64,000 nt of DNA from Mrakia gelida (lineage: Eukaryota > Basidiomycota > Tremellomycetes > Cystofilobasidiales > Mrakiaceae), in contig BRON01000013.1 of assembly GCA_024345305.1 (NCBI GenBank), positions 682,001 to 746,000 of the forward strand, in the 5' to 3' direction. Of the stretch, positions 14,501 through 25,202 are shown piece after piece; the first letter of the stretch is position 1; every line of letters begins with the position of its first letter. The translations under genes and the position numbers were made by a program. The notes under the pieces are model-generated. The model was given only the letters and a program-made list of their open reading frames with translations. It was not told the DNA's origin and did no database searches.

Positions 14501-15518
14501 CCTCCGTCCTCCCCTTCAACCTCTCCTCCTCCTCACTCGTCCCCCTCTCCCCCTCCTCCTTCCACCCGTTCCTCCTCCTAGCCCCACACTCACCCACACC
14601 ATCACTCCCTCCCACCCACTCCTGCTCAGCCTTTCCCTTCTCCTTGGCTTCCCTCCTCTCCTGGTCCTCCATCCTCGCGATGATCTCGTCGAAAGCAGGC
14701 GTTCGATTGAACAAGCACCATTCCAAGCCGTGCACTTTGAGGATGATTCGAGTGGGAGATTTACGGCGTTTGCCTGGTGAGGCGAACGAAGGGATTTGGG
14801 TGAGCTTTGGGAGGAGTGGGAAGAGGGAGAGAGGGAAACGTGAACGAACCCGACGACCCAACACCCTCTCCTCCCCCTCGCTGATCGTCCCCCTCCTCTC
14901 GAACTCTCCAGATCCAGTACCTCCAAGCGATGTGACCGTGAACTGCTCGAACGGACATGTTGGCGGAGAAGTACTTGAGGTCTTTGAACAGGATGTGGCC
15001 CGATAAAGGAGAGATCTGTAACGCGTCTGAAAACGAGGGAAGGGCGAAACAAGAAGGAAGGAGGTCAGCTCGACGTCTCGACTCTCGAGCTCGCTTCCCC
15101 AGCTCTCCTCTCTATACTTTTAGAGATCCTTGAGGGGCACTCACCAAACTCGATCCAAATTCTATGTTTCCTCCATAACCAGATCTTCAACACCCATCCT
15201 AACACAGTCCCTACAACGCGAGACCAGAAGAAGAGGAACTACGACGACGTCCCAACGATCATGGTCAGCTCGTCTCGTCTCTTCCCTGCTTCCCTAACCC
15301 CTTCTCAGCCCCACTCCGAGACGACTATACACTTACGAAGACGAGTGTGATGCTAACGACCTGCTCGGACCCGACGTAAACGATGGAAAGGTCAGGGCGA
15401 GTTCGGTTGAGCTCGAAGGAAGGAGTGAGAGCGAGCGAGAAGGACGAACGAGGACCTCAGCCAGGAAGAGATAGTTGAGAGGACCTGTGCTGAAGAAGTT
15501 CCCGTCCGCGGAGGCCAT
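2545..15518 (-). CDS. CSF1: Csf1 / BLTP1-family bridge-like lipid transfer protein
   Basis: CSF1 proteins (KIAA1109/Tweek/BLTP1 family) are very long hydrophobic-groove proteins that move phospholipid between membranes from an ER-anchored N-terminus. The N-terminal exons read MASADGNFFSTGPLNYLFLAE, then a 24-nt microexon (15337-15360, VVSITLVF), then FLFFWSRVVGTVLGWVLKIW, forming the membrane anchor. The next exon carries the family signature SGHILFKDLKYFSANMSVRA followed by HGHIAWRYW, and the exon after it carries HGLEWCLFNRTPAFDEII, matching the start of yeast Csf1. The C-terminal exon (2545 to about 2930) ends KWTHEYATRPLVVLMEG. I see roughly thirty short introns, so the protein is estimated at about 3,500 residues, near the usual size. 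Exon limits in the middle were not all worked out. The start is the ATG that leads directly into the membrane anchor. Confidence 0.9.
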
Positions 15519-15870
15519 GGCCGGCGAAAAGGCTGAGAGGGAGGGGGGTGAGGAAGGGGTGGGAAAGGAAAGATGGGTGTGAGGAAGGAGGGAGGGAAGG
15601 AGGAGGGATCGAGCGAAGTGTGAGCTCCGGCCTGGAATGAGCGCCGCGAACGAGGCTCGTGAAATCGAAAGGGAATGTGGTATATATATTGGGTTGATCT
15701 TTGCGAGCTAAGAGCGCACACGCTTTTTTTAAAAAGCCCGAGCTTGAGGAAGCGAATTTTCTCGCGCCGAGAAGAGAAGATCGAAGCTCGACAGTCCGAA
15801 CGCGTCTCCCTCTCTTCGCTTTTCTCTTCTTTCTGGCTCAAAGACTTCTTCGGATAACTTATATCCCCTT
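15519..15870. promoter_or_regulatory. Spacer upstream of CSF1 and downstream of URA4
   Basis: This 352-bp gap holds the CSF1 5' region and the URA4 3' end; both genes run leftward. It includes an AT-rich stretch with TATATATATT near 15680-15690 and a TTTTTTTAAAAAG tract near 15725, plus one ACGCGT at 15800. No protein-like frame was seen. Confidence 0.4.
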
Positions 15871-17437
15871 CTACTCGCTCCTAACGACCTCCCACCCCAA
15901 CCTCCTCCCCTCCCAAAACGTAACCACCTCTCCTCCCTCCTCCCCAAACCCATACCTCTTCACCACATCCGTGCCCTCCTTCTCAGCAACCCTCCTCACC
16001 TCCACCCCCCTCAACTTGCTCGCATCACTCTCAAGACCATAAAACTTCCTCCCATTCAAGCTCGCGAACCCAGCGAGCTTGTCGAGGGCCCCGAACGACT
16101 CGAGGAGGTTAGCGAGGAGGGGGAGGAGGATCGGGGAAGTGTAGATCCCAGCGGCGCAACCGTGGCAGGGGGAGGAGGTTGTTTTGGAGAGGGAAGGGTG
16201 GGGGGCGGAGTCTGAGCCGAGGAAGAATTGGGGGTGGCCTGGGTGCGGCGGGAAGGAGGGGAGGGGAGGAGGAGTGAGTTGAGGAGAGACGCGTCGAGGC
16301 GAGAGAAGGGCTTGCGTTCGGGTTGAGGAAGAGGGAGAGGGAGAGCTGGACGCACCAGAAGCAACGACATCCTGAAGAGCCTTTCGATCGGACGGGTACT
16401 TGGCTACGGGCTTGCAGAAGTTGAAAGGCTGACCTGCCCAGTCGTCGACGATGAGGGAGAGGTGGTGAGGCGTGATGGAGCAGGCGACGGTGGGACCGCA
16501 TTTCTTGACCTGGATGAAGGAGCGAGGAAGCGAACGAAGGAGCAGCGGAAGAAGGAAGATCGGTCAGTTGTTGGAAGAGCAAAGAAGACAGGAAGACGAG
16601 GGCAGAGAGGGAAAGGAGGAGGCGAGAAGACCCGGCGACTCACCGCTTCCACAGCAGCAGCCGTGGTAGCATGCTCGAGCACGATCCTCAGCTTGGGGAA
16701 AGCCTTGTGGATCTTGAACAGATGCTGCAAGAAAGTCTCCTCGGCGTTCAACACGCAGATCCCCTACACCAGAAACGAAAGCGAAGGCAAACGCGAACGA
16801 AGGTCAGCTCCGAATCTCCTTCCCTCTCCCCTTCCCTCTCGTCCTCTTTCTCACTCACCCTCTCCGCATCACTCGGCACCTCCCCATGCAGGTTCAGGAC
16901 CATCCCACACTTCTCCATCTCCCCAAAGACCTGGTAGTAATCCTCGTAGTTCTCGATCCCTCCATCCGAGTTGGTGGTCACTCCTCGAGGATAGCTCTTG
17001 ACGCCTCGGATGCCTGCAGCGGCTGCTTTTTGGATCTCAGCGGGTGTGATGGATGGGTGGAGGTAGAGGGTCATGAGAAAGGTGGTGGAAGGGGAGAGGG
17101 CTTGGAGGGTGGATTGGTAGGCGAGGGCGTGGGCGGTGGTGGTGATGGGGGGAGTCAGGTTGGGCTGAACGAGAGGAGGGAGGGGAGGGAGGGTGAGCTC
17201 GGGTTCGTTCGGTTCGTGGATTCCGAGGTTCCGAAGCCTGTGAGAGTCGAGCTCCAGATACGAGCTCGAGCGTTAAGGCAAGAGGTATAGAGAAGAAGCT
17301 CTGCTTACCATCACGTAGGCGACGTCGATTCCTCCCAATCGAACGTGAGGAGTCACAACCTCCGACATGGCTCCCTCCCTCAGATGCACATGGAAATCAG
17401 CAGGAGAAGGAACGATGATGGAAGAGGTAGAAGCCAT
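15871..17437 (-). CDS. URA4: Dihydroorotase
   Basis: Third enzyme of de novo pyrimidine synthesis: it cyclises N-carbamoyl-aspartate to dihydroorotate in the cytosol. The first exon reads MASTSSIIVPSPADFHVHLR, with the HxHxR zinc-ligand motif. Later exons carry GIRGVKSYPRGV (the lysine normally carbamylated), LNLHGEVPSD, RIVLEHATTAAAVEAV (metal-binding His), SITPHHLSLIVDDW and FLGSDSAPHP (catalytic Asp), then a C-terminal ...RRLGWEVVRSE. Spliced length is close to the single-domain type II enzymes of fungi (about 360-380 residues), so this is not the multifunctional CAD form. About five introns interrupt it; one near 16230-16350 contains a GACGCGTC palindrome. The start is the ATG at 17437, shortly before the HxH motif. 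It is divergent from the bS16m gene. Confidence 0.93.
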
Positions 17438-17795
17438 CTTGAGCTGGTCGACGAAAGACGAGAAAAGAAGGGAAGGTTGAGGGAGCTTGTCGAAGTTGAA
17501 GGTCAAGAGGGTGGACGAGGGAACCGAAAGTCAAGGCGAGCGGACAAAAAAGGGAAGGCCCGTCTGGCGAGCTCGGTATCTGCCTCCGAGAAACATTTCT
17601 TGACAAACTTGACAATCTGAGCAGCTTCGAGTTGACTTTGAGTCTCATCTACAACCGGAAGAAATTTGGACTTCCAAAACCGGAGGCAAAAAGGACGAAG
17701 GTCGCCCTTTCTCGTGCCCTCATCTTTCGCTCTCAACGACCATCACCTCTCCCCTCCCACCCCTTTCCTTTCTCCCCCCTCCTCCCTCCTCCAAG
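17438..17795. promoter_or_regulatory. Shared upstream region of URA4 and bS16m gene
   Basis: The 358 bp between two divergent starts must hold both promoters. The part just before 17796 is a long pyrimidine tract (CCTCCCACCCCTTTCCTTTC-like), typical of highly expressed fungal genes. No TATA box or named factor site is evident. Confidence 0.45.
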
Positions 17796-18940
17796 ATGGG
17801 AAAAGGTTTCAACCTCCCCCTCAAGAAGCGATTCGTCATCCCCTCTCAGGTCAACACTGCCAAAGTGTGCGTCTACTCGCCTCTCCCCTCTTCCTGTCTG
17901 CTTCTTCTTCTCCTTCCAGTCGAGCTCACTCGTCCTTCCTTCCCTTCCTTTCCCTCCCCTCTTTCCTCCTTCCCTCCTCCCTCTTCCTCCGAACATCTCG
18001 TCGTCCACAGCCGTCTACGACTCGCCCTCCACGGTCCCCGATCCTTCCTCCGTTATCACATCGTCGCCATCCCCAACAAAGCTCGTCGGGACGCCCTGCC
18101 TTTAGAGAAGCTCGGAGAATGGGATCCTGAAGCTCGAGATCGAGCCCTTCCTGGCGTGGAGGAGTACGCTGGAAGAACTGCTACCAGATACGAGAAGAGG
18201 ATAGAATGGAATGAAGGGAGGATTATGTGGTGGTTGATGGAGGGAGGGGCGGAACCTACGACGAGAGTGGTTTGGTTGTTGGAGAAGGTGAGCTCGTCGA
18301 CTTTTTTGGATGCTTTGTCGCTCGTTCCTCGCCTCTTCTTCGAGCCCGGGAGCTTTGAAGATGGTCTGGGTGGATAGAGGATCTATCAGGCTTGCTCTCA
18401 GAACTTTCGCTGACTCGATCCGATCTCTTCTCCCCTCTCTACATCACTCCTCGTCCTCTCGTCTCCGTCCTTCCCTCCCTCCCCTCCTTCCTCGCACCTC
18501 ACCTCCTCTCTCACACTCAGGCCGGTCTCCTTCGCCAAGGCGAGCACCCCTGGCACAACAACAACCCCCGTCCCTTCCCCGTCAACGTCCCTTTCACCGG
18601 TCACTGGCCCGAAGAAGATCCCAAAGTCCCCATCCGACTCCCAGGAACTCGCGTCAAAGGAACCTCCTACCTCCTCTCCATCGAAGGTCGTCGCATCCAA
18701 GCCGAGTACCAACGCCAGCAGGAGGAGCGCGAGCGAGTGGGTTACAAGAAGGAGATGTATGGTGGTGTGGGACCGGGTGGAGGAGCTAGGATCTTGGGTC
18801 CGAAGTGGGTGAACGTTCCGGGGAAGGGAGCGACGGCGAAGAGTTGGAAGGAGGGAGAGACGGAGAAGGAGAGGGACGATAGGGAGTTCCAGGAGGAGGA
18901 GGATAGGGAGTGGGAGGAGGCTCCGGAGGAGAAGCTGTAG
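17796..18940 (+). CDS. MRPS16: Mitochondrial small-subunit ribosomal protein bS16m
   Basis: Three exons (17796-17866, 18011-18287, 18521-18940) give 255 residues. The bS16 core follows the first splice: VRLRLALHGPRSFLRYHIVA, then NKARRDALPLEKLGEWDPEA, and later GAEPTTRVVWLLEKAGLLRQ. This matches the family pattern of a short beta-sheet domain ending in a helix that precedes 'KAGLL'. It should act in the mitoribosome small subunit. Two points differ from the compact yeast and bacterial proteins of about 80-120 residues: a basic lead (MGKGFNLPLKKRFVIPSQ) that may aid import, and a C-terminal extension of roughly 130 residues rich in charged, coiled-coil-like sequence with a Gly-rich patch. The extension is in one open frame with the core, so I take it as part of the same protein. 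Confidence 0.88.
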
Positions 18941-19238
18941 GTTTAGGGGAATTGGAATGAGCTAGGCTTGCACTCGAAGGGAGAAGACAGGACGAAAGAG
19001 GTACGACAAGAGAGAGCTCGTTCGGTTCGGGCTTAGTGGTAGCGGATATCTTCTAACCTGTTTTTCGGAAGCACGGGTACCTATTCGGTCGTGTCGCAAG
19101 GCTAGGCGCGACGAATCTGCCCGAACAAAGCTGCCTTGACGACTCCTCGTCGCGAAGCATCGAACCCTGAAGTCGCTCGAGCTCACATTTCCTTCCCTTC
19201 CCTCCGACGCTGTCGCTCTCCCAGACTCCTTCTCAGTC
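18941..19238. other. Intergenic spacer with a tRNA-like inverted repeat
   Basis: Holds the 3' end of the bS16m gene and the leader of the next gene. An 8-bp perfect inverted repeat, GTTCGGGC (19025-19032) and GCCCGAAC (19119-19126), encloses about 86 nt that begin with an A-box-like TTAGTGGTAGCGG. The T-arm consensus GGTTCGANNCC is missing, so I do not call a tRNA. Confidence 0.35.
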
Positions 19239-21213
19239 ATGCAGGTCAGATTCTATCACCCGGCTCTACCATCACCCTCTTCTCACCTAATCATCTCCTT
19301 CCTTCCTTTCTGACCCGCAGAGCCTTTCGCCCTCCGTGCAGTCCGGTCCCTCAACCCTCCCCTCGACCCTCTTCCCTCGTGGTTCGTCCACCTTCATGGA
19401 CGTAGCCCTCGAAGCACGAGAGCGACGCAAGTACCTCAAGGAAGCAGGTGCTTTCGTTTCGAGGAACGTTCAGGCGGATATCGAGGGTCAGGAGCTTCAG
19501 GTGAGTCCTGGCTGAAGCTCAACTGAAGGAAGGACCTTGCTTGCTCTTGCGTCGATACAGAGACGAGGCCAATTCCACAAGATTGAAAAACGGCATGGAC
19601 GTGCTGGTTATGTGCTTGGGAGATCGCGGGCTGAGGTTCAAGCGTGAGTCTGTTCTCTTGCTATAGGAGAGAGGGTTGAACGAAGGCTGATCGAATCGGA
19701 TCGTCCCCGTCCCTCTTTCCCTTCAAGTCGCGAGTTCCTTCGTTTCTTCGTCGACCATTTCCTAGGATTCTCTCGAGTCGCCTTCGGCGAGCCGCTGGGG
19801 AGGTTCTTCGTCATGCGTGCCAACCCGCCGACCGAGCCTTTAGTGGTGATTCTTGGAAGGTGAGCTTGCGCGAGCGAGGACGAAGTTGAGTGTCGACTTC
19901 TCGTCGGAACGCAAGCTGATCATCGTTCGTTTTGCTCTCTACAGGGAGGAGAGCATCGCTGTCATGACCTCCTTAGGACTCAAATGCTTCGCGAATTTCA
20001 ACGTTCGTCTTCTGACCCTCTCCGGCTCGTCTATACCTCTCTTCTCTTCTAGCGTTGACGAACGAAACGTCTTTCTTTCCTTTCAGACTCCCCTTGGACA
20101 CGAGGGCTTCCCCGTCTGGACCATCTTCCCGACCCTGTTCCTATCAGTGGAGTTCAAGACCCAGTTCACCAGCCTTGTGGCTTCCGTGGTCGATAAGTTG
20201 ATGCTCGACCTCGAGGAGCACGAACGGAAACGGTCGAGCGCCGACGCGTCTTCCTCGTCAGTCCTTCCTCTTCTTCACCTCTCCAGCTTCCCCAGCACCG
20301 AACTATCAATACCGTATCTCACACTCAGTTGATTGACCCTCTCGTTTTTGGCCCTCTCCTCTCTCTCTCTTCCCTTTCCTTCGCCCGTCTTCAGCACGTC
20401 CGCCAACTTCCCCCCTCTCTTCCCACCTCCCCACAAATTACCCTCTACCCCCTCAACGAACAAGAAGCTCTTCTACACCGAAATCTGGATCACCCTCTTC
20501 CTCTCCATCTTTGCCTCCTCTCCTCCAACACTCGCTGGGATCCAGACGGCTTCGTGGTTCAGCGCGGCCACGAGCTTGCTCTGGGCCGCCGCCTACTACT
20601 TCTACAGCCTAAGATGGACTCTCGCGGGTATTCATGAGGCTACGCTCTTCCACTGTATGAACTGCTTCCGCCTCAAGAAGTAAGTCTCTTGTTTCTCTCG
20701 TCTTTCTTTCCGTTCGTCTCGTCGTCGCGTGCTCACTCCCCTTTTTTGTCGCTTGACTTCTTTCGAATCAGCGATGCCTGGTTCCTCATGACTCCCAGCA
20801 ACTTCCGCTTACCAGTTATCGTCATCTTCGCATGGTTCCTCCCACCCTACCTCTTCCTCGCATACCTTCCAGCCTGGGCAGAGCCCCTCCCTTCGCTCGC
20901 TCTTTCCCTTGCCGTCCCCGACCCTATCCGCGTCTTCCCAGCAGGGATTTGGTTCTTGCGGTACATCCGGGTCGTTGGAAAGTACTTTTGGGCGCTGGGG
21001 GTCTGGGTTATTCTTACGTTGCAGGTGGCGTTGGAGAGAGGGAGAAATTGCGGGTGCATCGACGGGGAGACGACGGTTCAGAGAAACGAGAGGGTGAAGA
21101 GAGGAGGGAAAGTGGGTGAGGTGATGACAGAGCAGGAGAAGAGGAGGGAAGTCGAGAAGAAGAAGAGGGAGGAGAGACGAATGAGGAGGGGAGGAGGCGT
21201 GGGCGCGTCGTGA
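19239..21213 (+). CDS. Multi-pass membrane protein with C-terminal CGC motif (copy A)
   Basis: Eight exons: 19239-19244, 19321-19500, 19561-19643, 19728-19859, 19945-20002, 20087-20256, 20395-20679 and 20772-21213, giving 451 residues. The first exon is only ATG-CAG. The N-terminal third is basic and soluble-looking, followed by the block REFLRFFVDHFLGFSRVAFG. Hydrophobic segments follow: around PTLFLSVEF, TEIWITLFLSIFASSPPTLA, SLLWAAAYYFYSLRWTL, LPVIVIFAWFLPPYLFLAYL, and a last one, ALGVWVILTLQVAL. Directly after it comes RGRNCGCIDGETT, then a long basic coiled-coil tail rich in Lys, Arg and Glu. The gene at 25203-27080 is a clear paralog with the same splice phases. I do not know the family; localisation to an internal membrane is inferred from the hydrophobic segments only. 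Confidence 0.75.
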
Positions 21214-21412
21214 TTCGACTTGGGGACGAGGACAGGGCTGGCTCTTTGCTCGTAGTCTCATCGCAGCTTTCACGATCATTACCCTTTTGTGGTAGGTTCT
21301 CTAGTCATCTCATTCTCATAAGGGCTGAGTCGTCTCGTTCTAAGCGTTCTCGAGCGTTGGCTTTTCCGCGTCGAATGCTCGTCGCGTACAAAAACCACAT
21401 CCTCAATCTATT

Positions 21413-23043
21413 CTACTCCTCCTTCCTCCCCTTGTAGCTACCCGCCAGCCTCATCTGCAAGTGCTCTCCGGCAGTAAGCGTCTCCACAACCGTCCCATCG
21501 CTCTTCAACAGCCCTTTCTTCCCCATGATCTCCCTCCATCTCTCCTCATCCTCCTCCTTTACACCTCCCTCGACGAGCGATTTCAAAACCACGTCGTCTC
21601 CAGGTTGACAGAAGTAAGCTATCGAGTATCGTCGAGGAGCTTCCTCCGAGGGGAGAGGTACGCGGTGGACCTGTTGGTTGAAACGAGAATCGTCGACGAG
21701 GACGCGATCAGCGAGGCGAAGCGAGGAGACGTACGTTGACGAGAGAAGGGAACACGTACGGTAGACTCTAAAAGACCCGACGACCAAAACTCGAAAGCGT
21801 CTCCTACGTTGACGAGAAGAGCTTTGGGGATGATGGGCGCTTCGACCCACGTCTCGTCGTTGGACGAAGTCGACGAGGGAAGAAGGACTTGGAGACCTCC
21901 GACCTCGTGCTGGAAGAGGATGGTGATGCTGCCGTAGTCTGAATGAGCTCCGGATCGAGCATCTTGTTCGTTGAAGGTTGGGATGTGAGGCGGGTAGTGG
22001 AGGAAGCGAAGTCGATCGGAAACGCCTGGGTGGAGGGAGTCGAAGAAGGTGGGAGGGAGCTGGGAGGGAGGAGGAGTCAGGACGGAATAGACCGCTAAAT
22101 GAAAGGGTTGGCGTGCTTACTGAAAGGGAGAGAGCGAAGGAGGAGAGGATCCGAAGGCAGAGGTCGTGGGTCGCCTGAAGAGAAAGGGAAACGACGCGTC
22201 AGAACTCGAGACGCGTTTGATCAACGAGGACCATTCGACAGAGACTTCCCGTTCAAAGGCCACAGAGGCAGATGCTTTGAAATGTTGAACTCACCTCGAA
22301 GAAAGTAGCCAGCTCCTTCTGCTTAGCAGCGAAAGTGGGAGGAAGAGGTTGATCGGGCGTCCCGTCGTCGGCAAACTTTGAGAAGTAGAACGACTGAGAG
22401 AGGATCGAGAATGAGTTCAGGACAACTCGTGTACTTCTTCTGGCGTTTATCGGGCGCAGGGACTGACCTCGTGGAGGTCTCCTCTGCAGGAAAGACGAAC
22501 AACGGCGACGGACGAGATCAGTTCTCGCTCTTCCGTCGAAGCGACGAGACGAGGGAAGAGAGAGGGAGAGGGAACGAACTTCTTGGCCGTAGATGGATCT
22601 AAGCTTTCCTGTCTGACTTGAGTCCACTGTCAAAGATGAAGGAAGAGCAGGGAAGGACCTATCAGCTCAGCTCGAATCTCGAACGCTTATCGCCGTCTCG
22701 TTCCGATCTCTCTCCCTTCCTTCGTCCTCTTCCCAGAAAGAGGACTTCCCGGATCGAGCAGCTTCGTCGTGGCATCCTTGGAGATGGAAAGACGAGGACT
22801 CACACCCTTATTCCCAACAGTGATCCCAACCTTCTCCTTCTGGGCCTGCTCTTCGCCCTCGAAGAACTCGGAGGAGATCTGGAACGCTCGGTCGATTTGC
22901 TCCTGAGGGATGCCATGATCTGTGATGTACAGGAAGCCTGAGGTCTTGCAAGCGTTGGATACCTCTTCGGCAAGAACTGAGGCGGATTTGGACGGCGAGA
23001 GGGAGATGAGAGGGATCGCGAGGGGAGGGGAGGAGGAGGTCAT
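21413..23043 (-). CDS. 2-oxoglutarate/Fe(II)-dependent dioxygenase (isopenicillin N synthase-like)
   Basis: A member of the plant-and-fungal 2OG-Fe(II) oxygenase superfamily. The N-terminal DIOX_N part reads PLAIPLISLSPSKSASVLAE, then SGFLYITDHGIPQEQIDRAF and a helix with EFFEGEEQAQKEKVGI. The catalytic domain shows GAHSDYGSITILFQHEVGGL (the HxD iron ligands) followed by PKALLVNVGDAFEFW, and later VHRVPLPSEEAPRRYSIAYF, which supplies the distal His and the RxS that binds 2-oxoglutarate. The C-terminus is LAGSYKGRKEE. About five introns interrupt it; 22193-22200 is a GACGCGTC within one. The ATG at 23043 is the first real ATG; an upstream in-frame GTG was rejected. The substrate cannot be read from sequence. 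It is divergent from TVP23, sharing 229 bp. Confidence 0.85.
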
Positions 23044-23272
23044 GGTCGTCGAGGGCTGAGTCGAGGGAAGGAGGGGAATCTCGAGGTTTTGTCTGTTCAC
23101 GAGGATGAGCCGTCGACCAGATATGTAGCTGAGATCTTTTGGGAGGCGATTTGTCGAAGTAGATTCCTTGATGCTGGCCGTTGCGAGCTCAACGAGTGGA
23201 AACCTCGTCCCTCCTTCTCGAGCTGTCAGAATCGCTTCCCAGCCTCCGCAACGACCATCCCGCTTTTAAACG
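23044..23272. promoter_or_regulatory. Bidirectional promoter between dioxygenase and TVP23
   Basis: 229 bp separate two divergent ATGs, so both genes must start transcription from this interval. No TATA element is evident. Confidence 0.45.
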
Positions 23273-24901
23273 ATGAACTCAACCTCTCAACCCCTCCTCT
23301 CTTCGGATATCGAGCCCGACTCCTCTTCTCCACCATCTACACCTCGCTTCCCGTCAGGCAACATCGGCTCAGGAGGAGCACCTCCGCGACCAAGGGAGAC
23401 TCTCACACCTGGATCAGGACTCCCTCCGCCCGTCACTCAAAGTGGAGGAAGCGGAGACGCTCAGGATGATAGCGTCGTGGGAATGTTCAAGAGGAGTAGT
23501 CATCCAGTGAGTACAGCGTCCGTTCCTTTGAGATGCGCTGTTGAGGACCCGAGCGAAGGAGGTGAAGGTGAAGCGATGGGAAGGAAGGAGGAGCTGGCGC
23601 GAGCTTCGTCTTCGTGCCATCCTCTCGTCCTTTCGAGAGGATGACTCAAGCAGGGCTTATGATAGTAGAACCAAGTACTCCTAGAGCTCGGATCTCGTAA
23701 GCTCTGCTGTGGGGCGAGCTGCACGAACCGCTGCAGCGGGAAGGGAAGGAAGCGAGCTCGCAGTGAAGCTGACCTCGTCCTCCTTCTTTCTTTCCTCCTT
23801 GCTCCTCCTCCTCCCACAGCTCGCTCTTCTCTCTCTCTACTTCTTCAGATCAGCAGCCATCGCTGTGTACGTGCTGTGTGGCCTCTTCACCGACAACTAC
23901 GTGCTCTCGGTGAGTCTCATCCATCTGCCCTTCCTCGTCCCTTCCTCCTCCAGTTCATCTCCCTCGTTCTCGTTCTTGCTGACCTCGTTTCACTTCATGT
24001 TCTCCTTCTCTGCTCCCTCTTTAGATTGTGATGGTCGTCATTCTCCTCTCGATGGACTTCTGGAATACGAGGGTTTGTCCGTCTTTCGCTGCGTCGAGGC
24101 TCTCGAAGACGTCCAGCTAACGAGATCTCTCTTCTTGCTGCCCAACAGAACGTAGCTGGACGAACTCTCGTAGGCCTGAGATACTGGAACCAGGTCGACG
24201 AGGACGGAGAGAGCTCTTGGGTGTTCGAGTCTCGAGACGTGAGTTCGACAGCTTCCCTTCCGTCGCCTCGTCTCGTCTCGTCTCGTCGCCCTCGTCCCCA
24301 CCCTTGCCTCGTCCTCGTCGCTGACCTCTTGTTTCCGTGTCTCTTTGTCTTCAAAGCCTTCCATTCCCTCCAACCCAGTCGACACGAAGCTTTTCTGGAC
24401 CGCTCTCTACGCGTACCCCGTCGGTTGGGCTGTTCTCTTCTTCGTTTCGATACTGAAGTTCAGCATCTCGCGAGTTTTCCAGCTCTCGCATCACTCCCAT
24501 TCCCTCTCAGCTTCCCTGCAGACGCGCGTACGTCTGCCGAGATCCCAAACGCTGACTCGTTTCTCCCTCGCGTCCGCCTTCCTCGCCAGCTTCCTTCCCA
24601 TCGTCGCTCTCGCTCTCGTCTTCAACCTCTCAAACGTCCTCGGATTCACTTGTACGTCTCGTCACCCTTCCTCCGCTCTACCCCTCATATTTTACTCGTC
24701 GACGGCGTCCTGATTCTCTCGTTTTCTCCCTGTTCTCCCTTACTCTCTCTCGAAGACGCCGACCGAGACGCGAAGCAGCGATGGTCCAACTCGGTTTCGA
24801 ACGCTGGATCGATCCTCGGAGGTCTGGGAAGCATGGGAGGGTTCGGTGCTCAGATGGCTGGGGGTGTTTTGATGCAGGGACTGGGGAGGATGATGGGTTA
24901 G
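23273..24901 (+). CDS. TVP23: Golgi membrane protein Tvp23
   Basis: TVP23 is a conserved four-span protein of late Golgi/TGN vesicles. A cytosolic Ser/Pro-rich lead (exon 23273-23506) ends SSHP and is followed by [20 protein letters not shown] (exon 23820-23909), then [40 protein letters not shown] and [19 protein letters not shown]. The block 'GLRYWN...WVFESR' and the final [10 protein letters not shown] are diagnostic for the family. The tail is Gly/Met-rich ([20 protein letters not shown]), which is longer than in budding yeast but common in other fungi. Six exons were traced. The first intron (23507-23819, 313 nt) is much longer than its neighbours and carries three consecutive hairpins, described separately. 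Confidence 0.9.
23596..23708 (+). other. Three consecutive hairpins inside TVP23 intron 1
   Basis: Read on the coding strand, GGCGCGA (23596) pairs with TCGTGCC (ending 23618). Next, CATCCTCTCG (23618-23627) pairs perfectly with CGAGAGGATG (23634-23643) over a 6-nt loop. Then AGCAGGGCTTA (23649-23659) pairs with TAAGCTCTGCT (23698-23708), 11 pairs with one G-U, around a 38-nt internal region. The order resembles an intron-hosted structured RNA such as an H/ACA snoRNA, but no clear H box or ACA box was found, so the class is open. Confidence 0.4.
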
Positions 24902-25202
24902 CCGTTGGGAAGAGGGGAAGTAGGGGAGAGAGGGAGGCGCGTTCGGACGAGCTCGACGTCGACTTGGAGGACGGTTAGGCCTTTCATGGCCCTCCTTATC
25001 GGGATGTAGATGGTCTCGAAACACACGTGGTTGAGGAGAGAGATAGAGATGTGGTGCAAACGCGATGGCGCTGGATCAGTCGAACGGAGCGCAAGTCGCC
25101 TCTGAGTGATTTCTTTCGACGCGTCGAGACGCAGAGTCGTCGAGAGTTCGACCAAAGAGCATGCTATTTCGTTCTCGTTCGTGACCAGATTCTTCACCTA
25201 AG

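Noticed and set aside
19025..19126. Functional tRNA gene
   Set aside because: The acceptor-like stem and A-box-like start are present, but no GGTTCGANNCC B box or normal T arm can be drawn.
23041..23100. Upstream start of the dioxygenase at 23100
   Set aside because: The codon there is GTG, not ATG. The first ATG in frame is at 23043 and fits the family's usual N-terminus.
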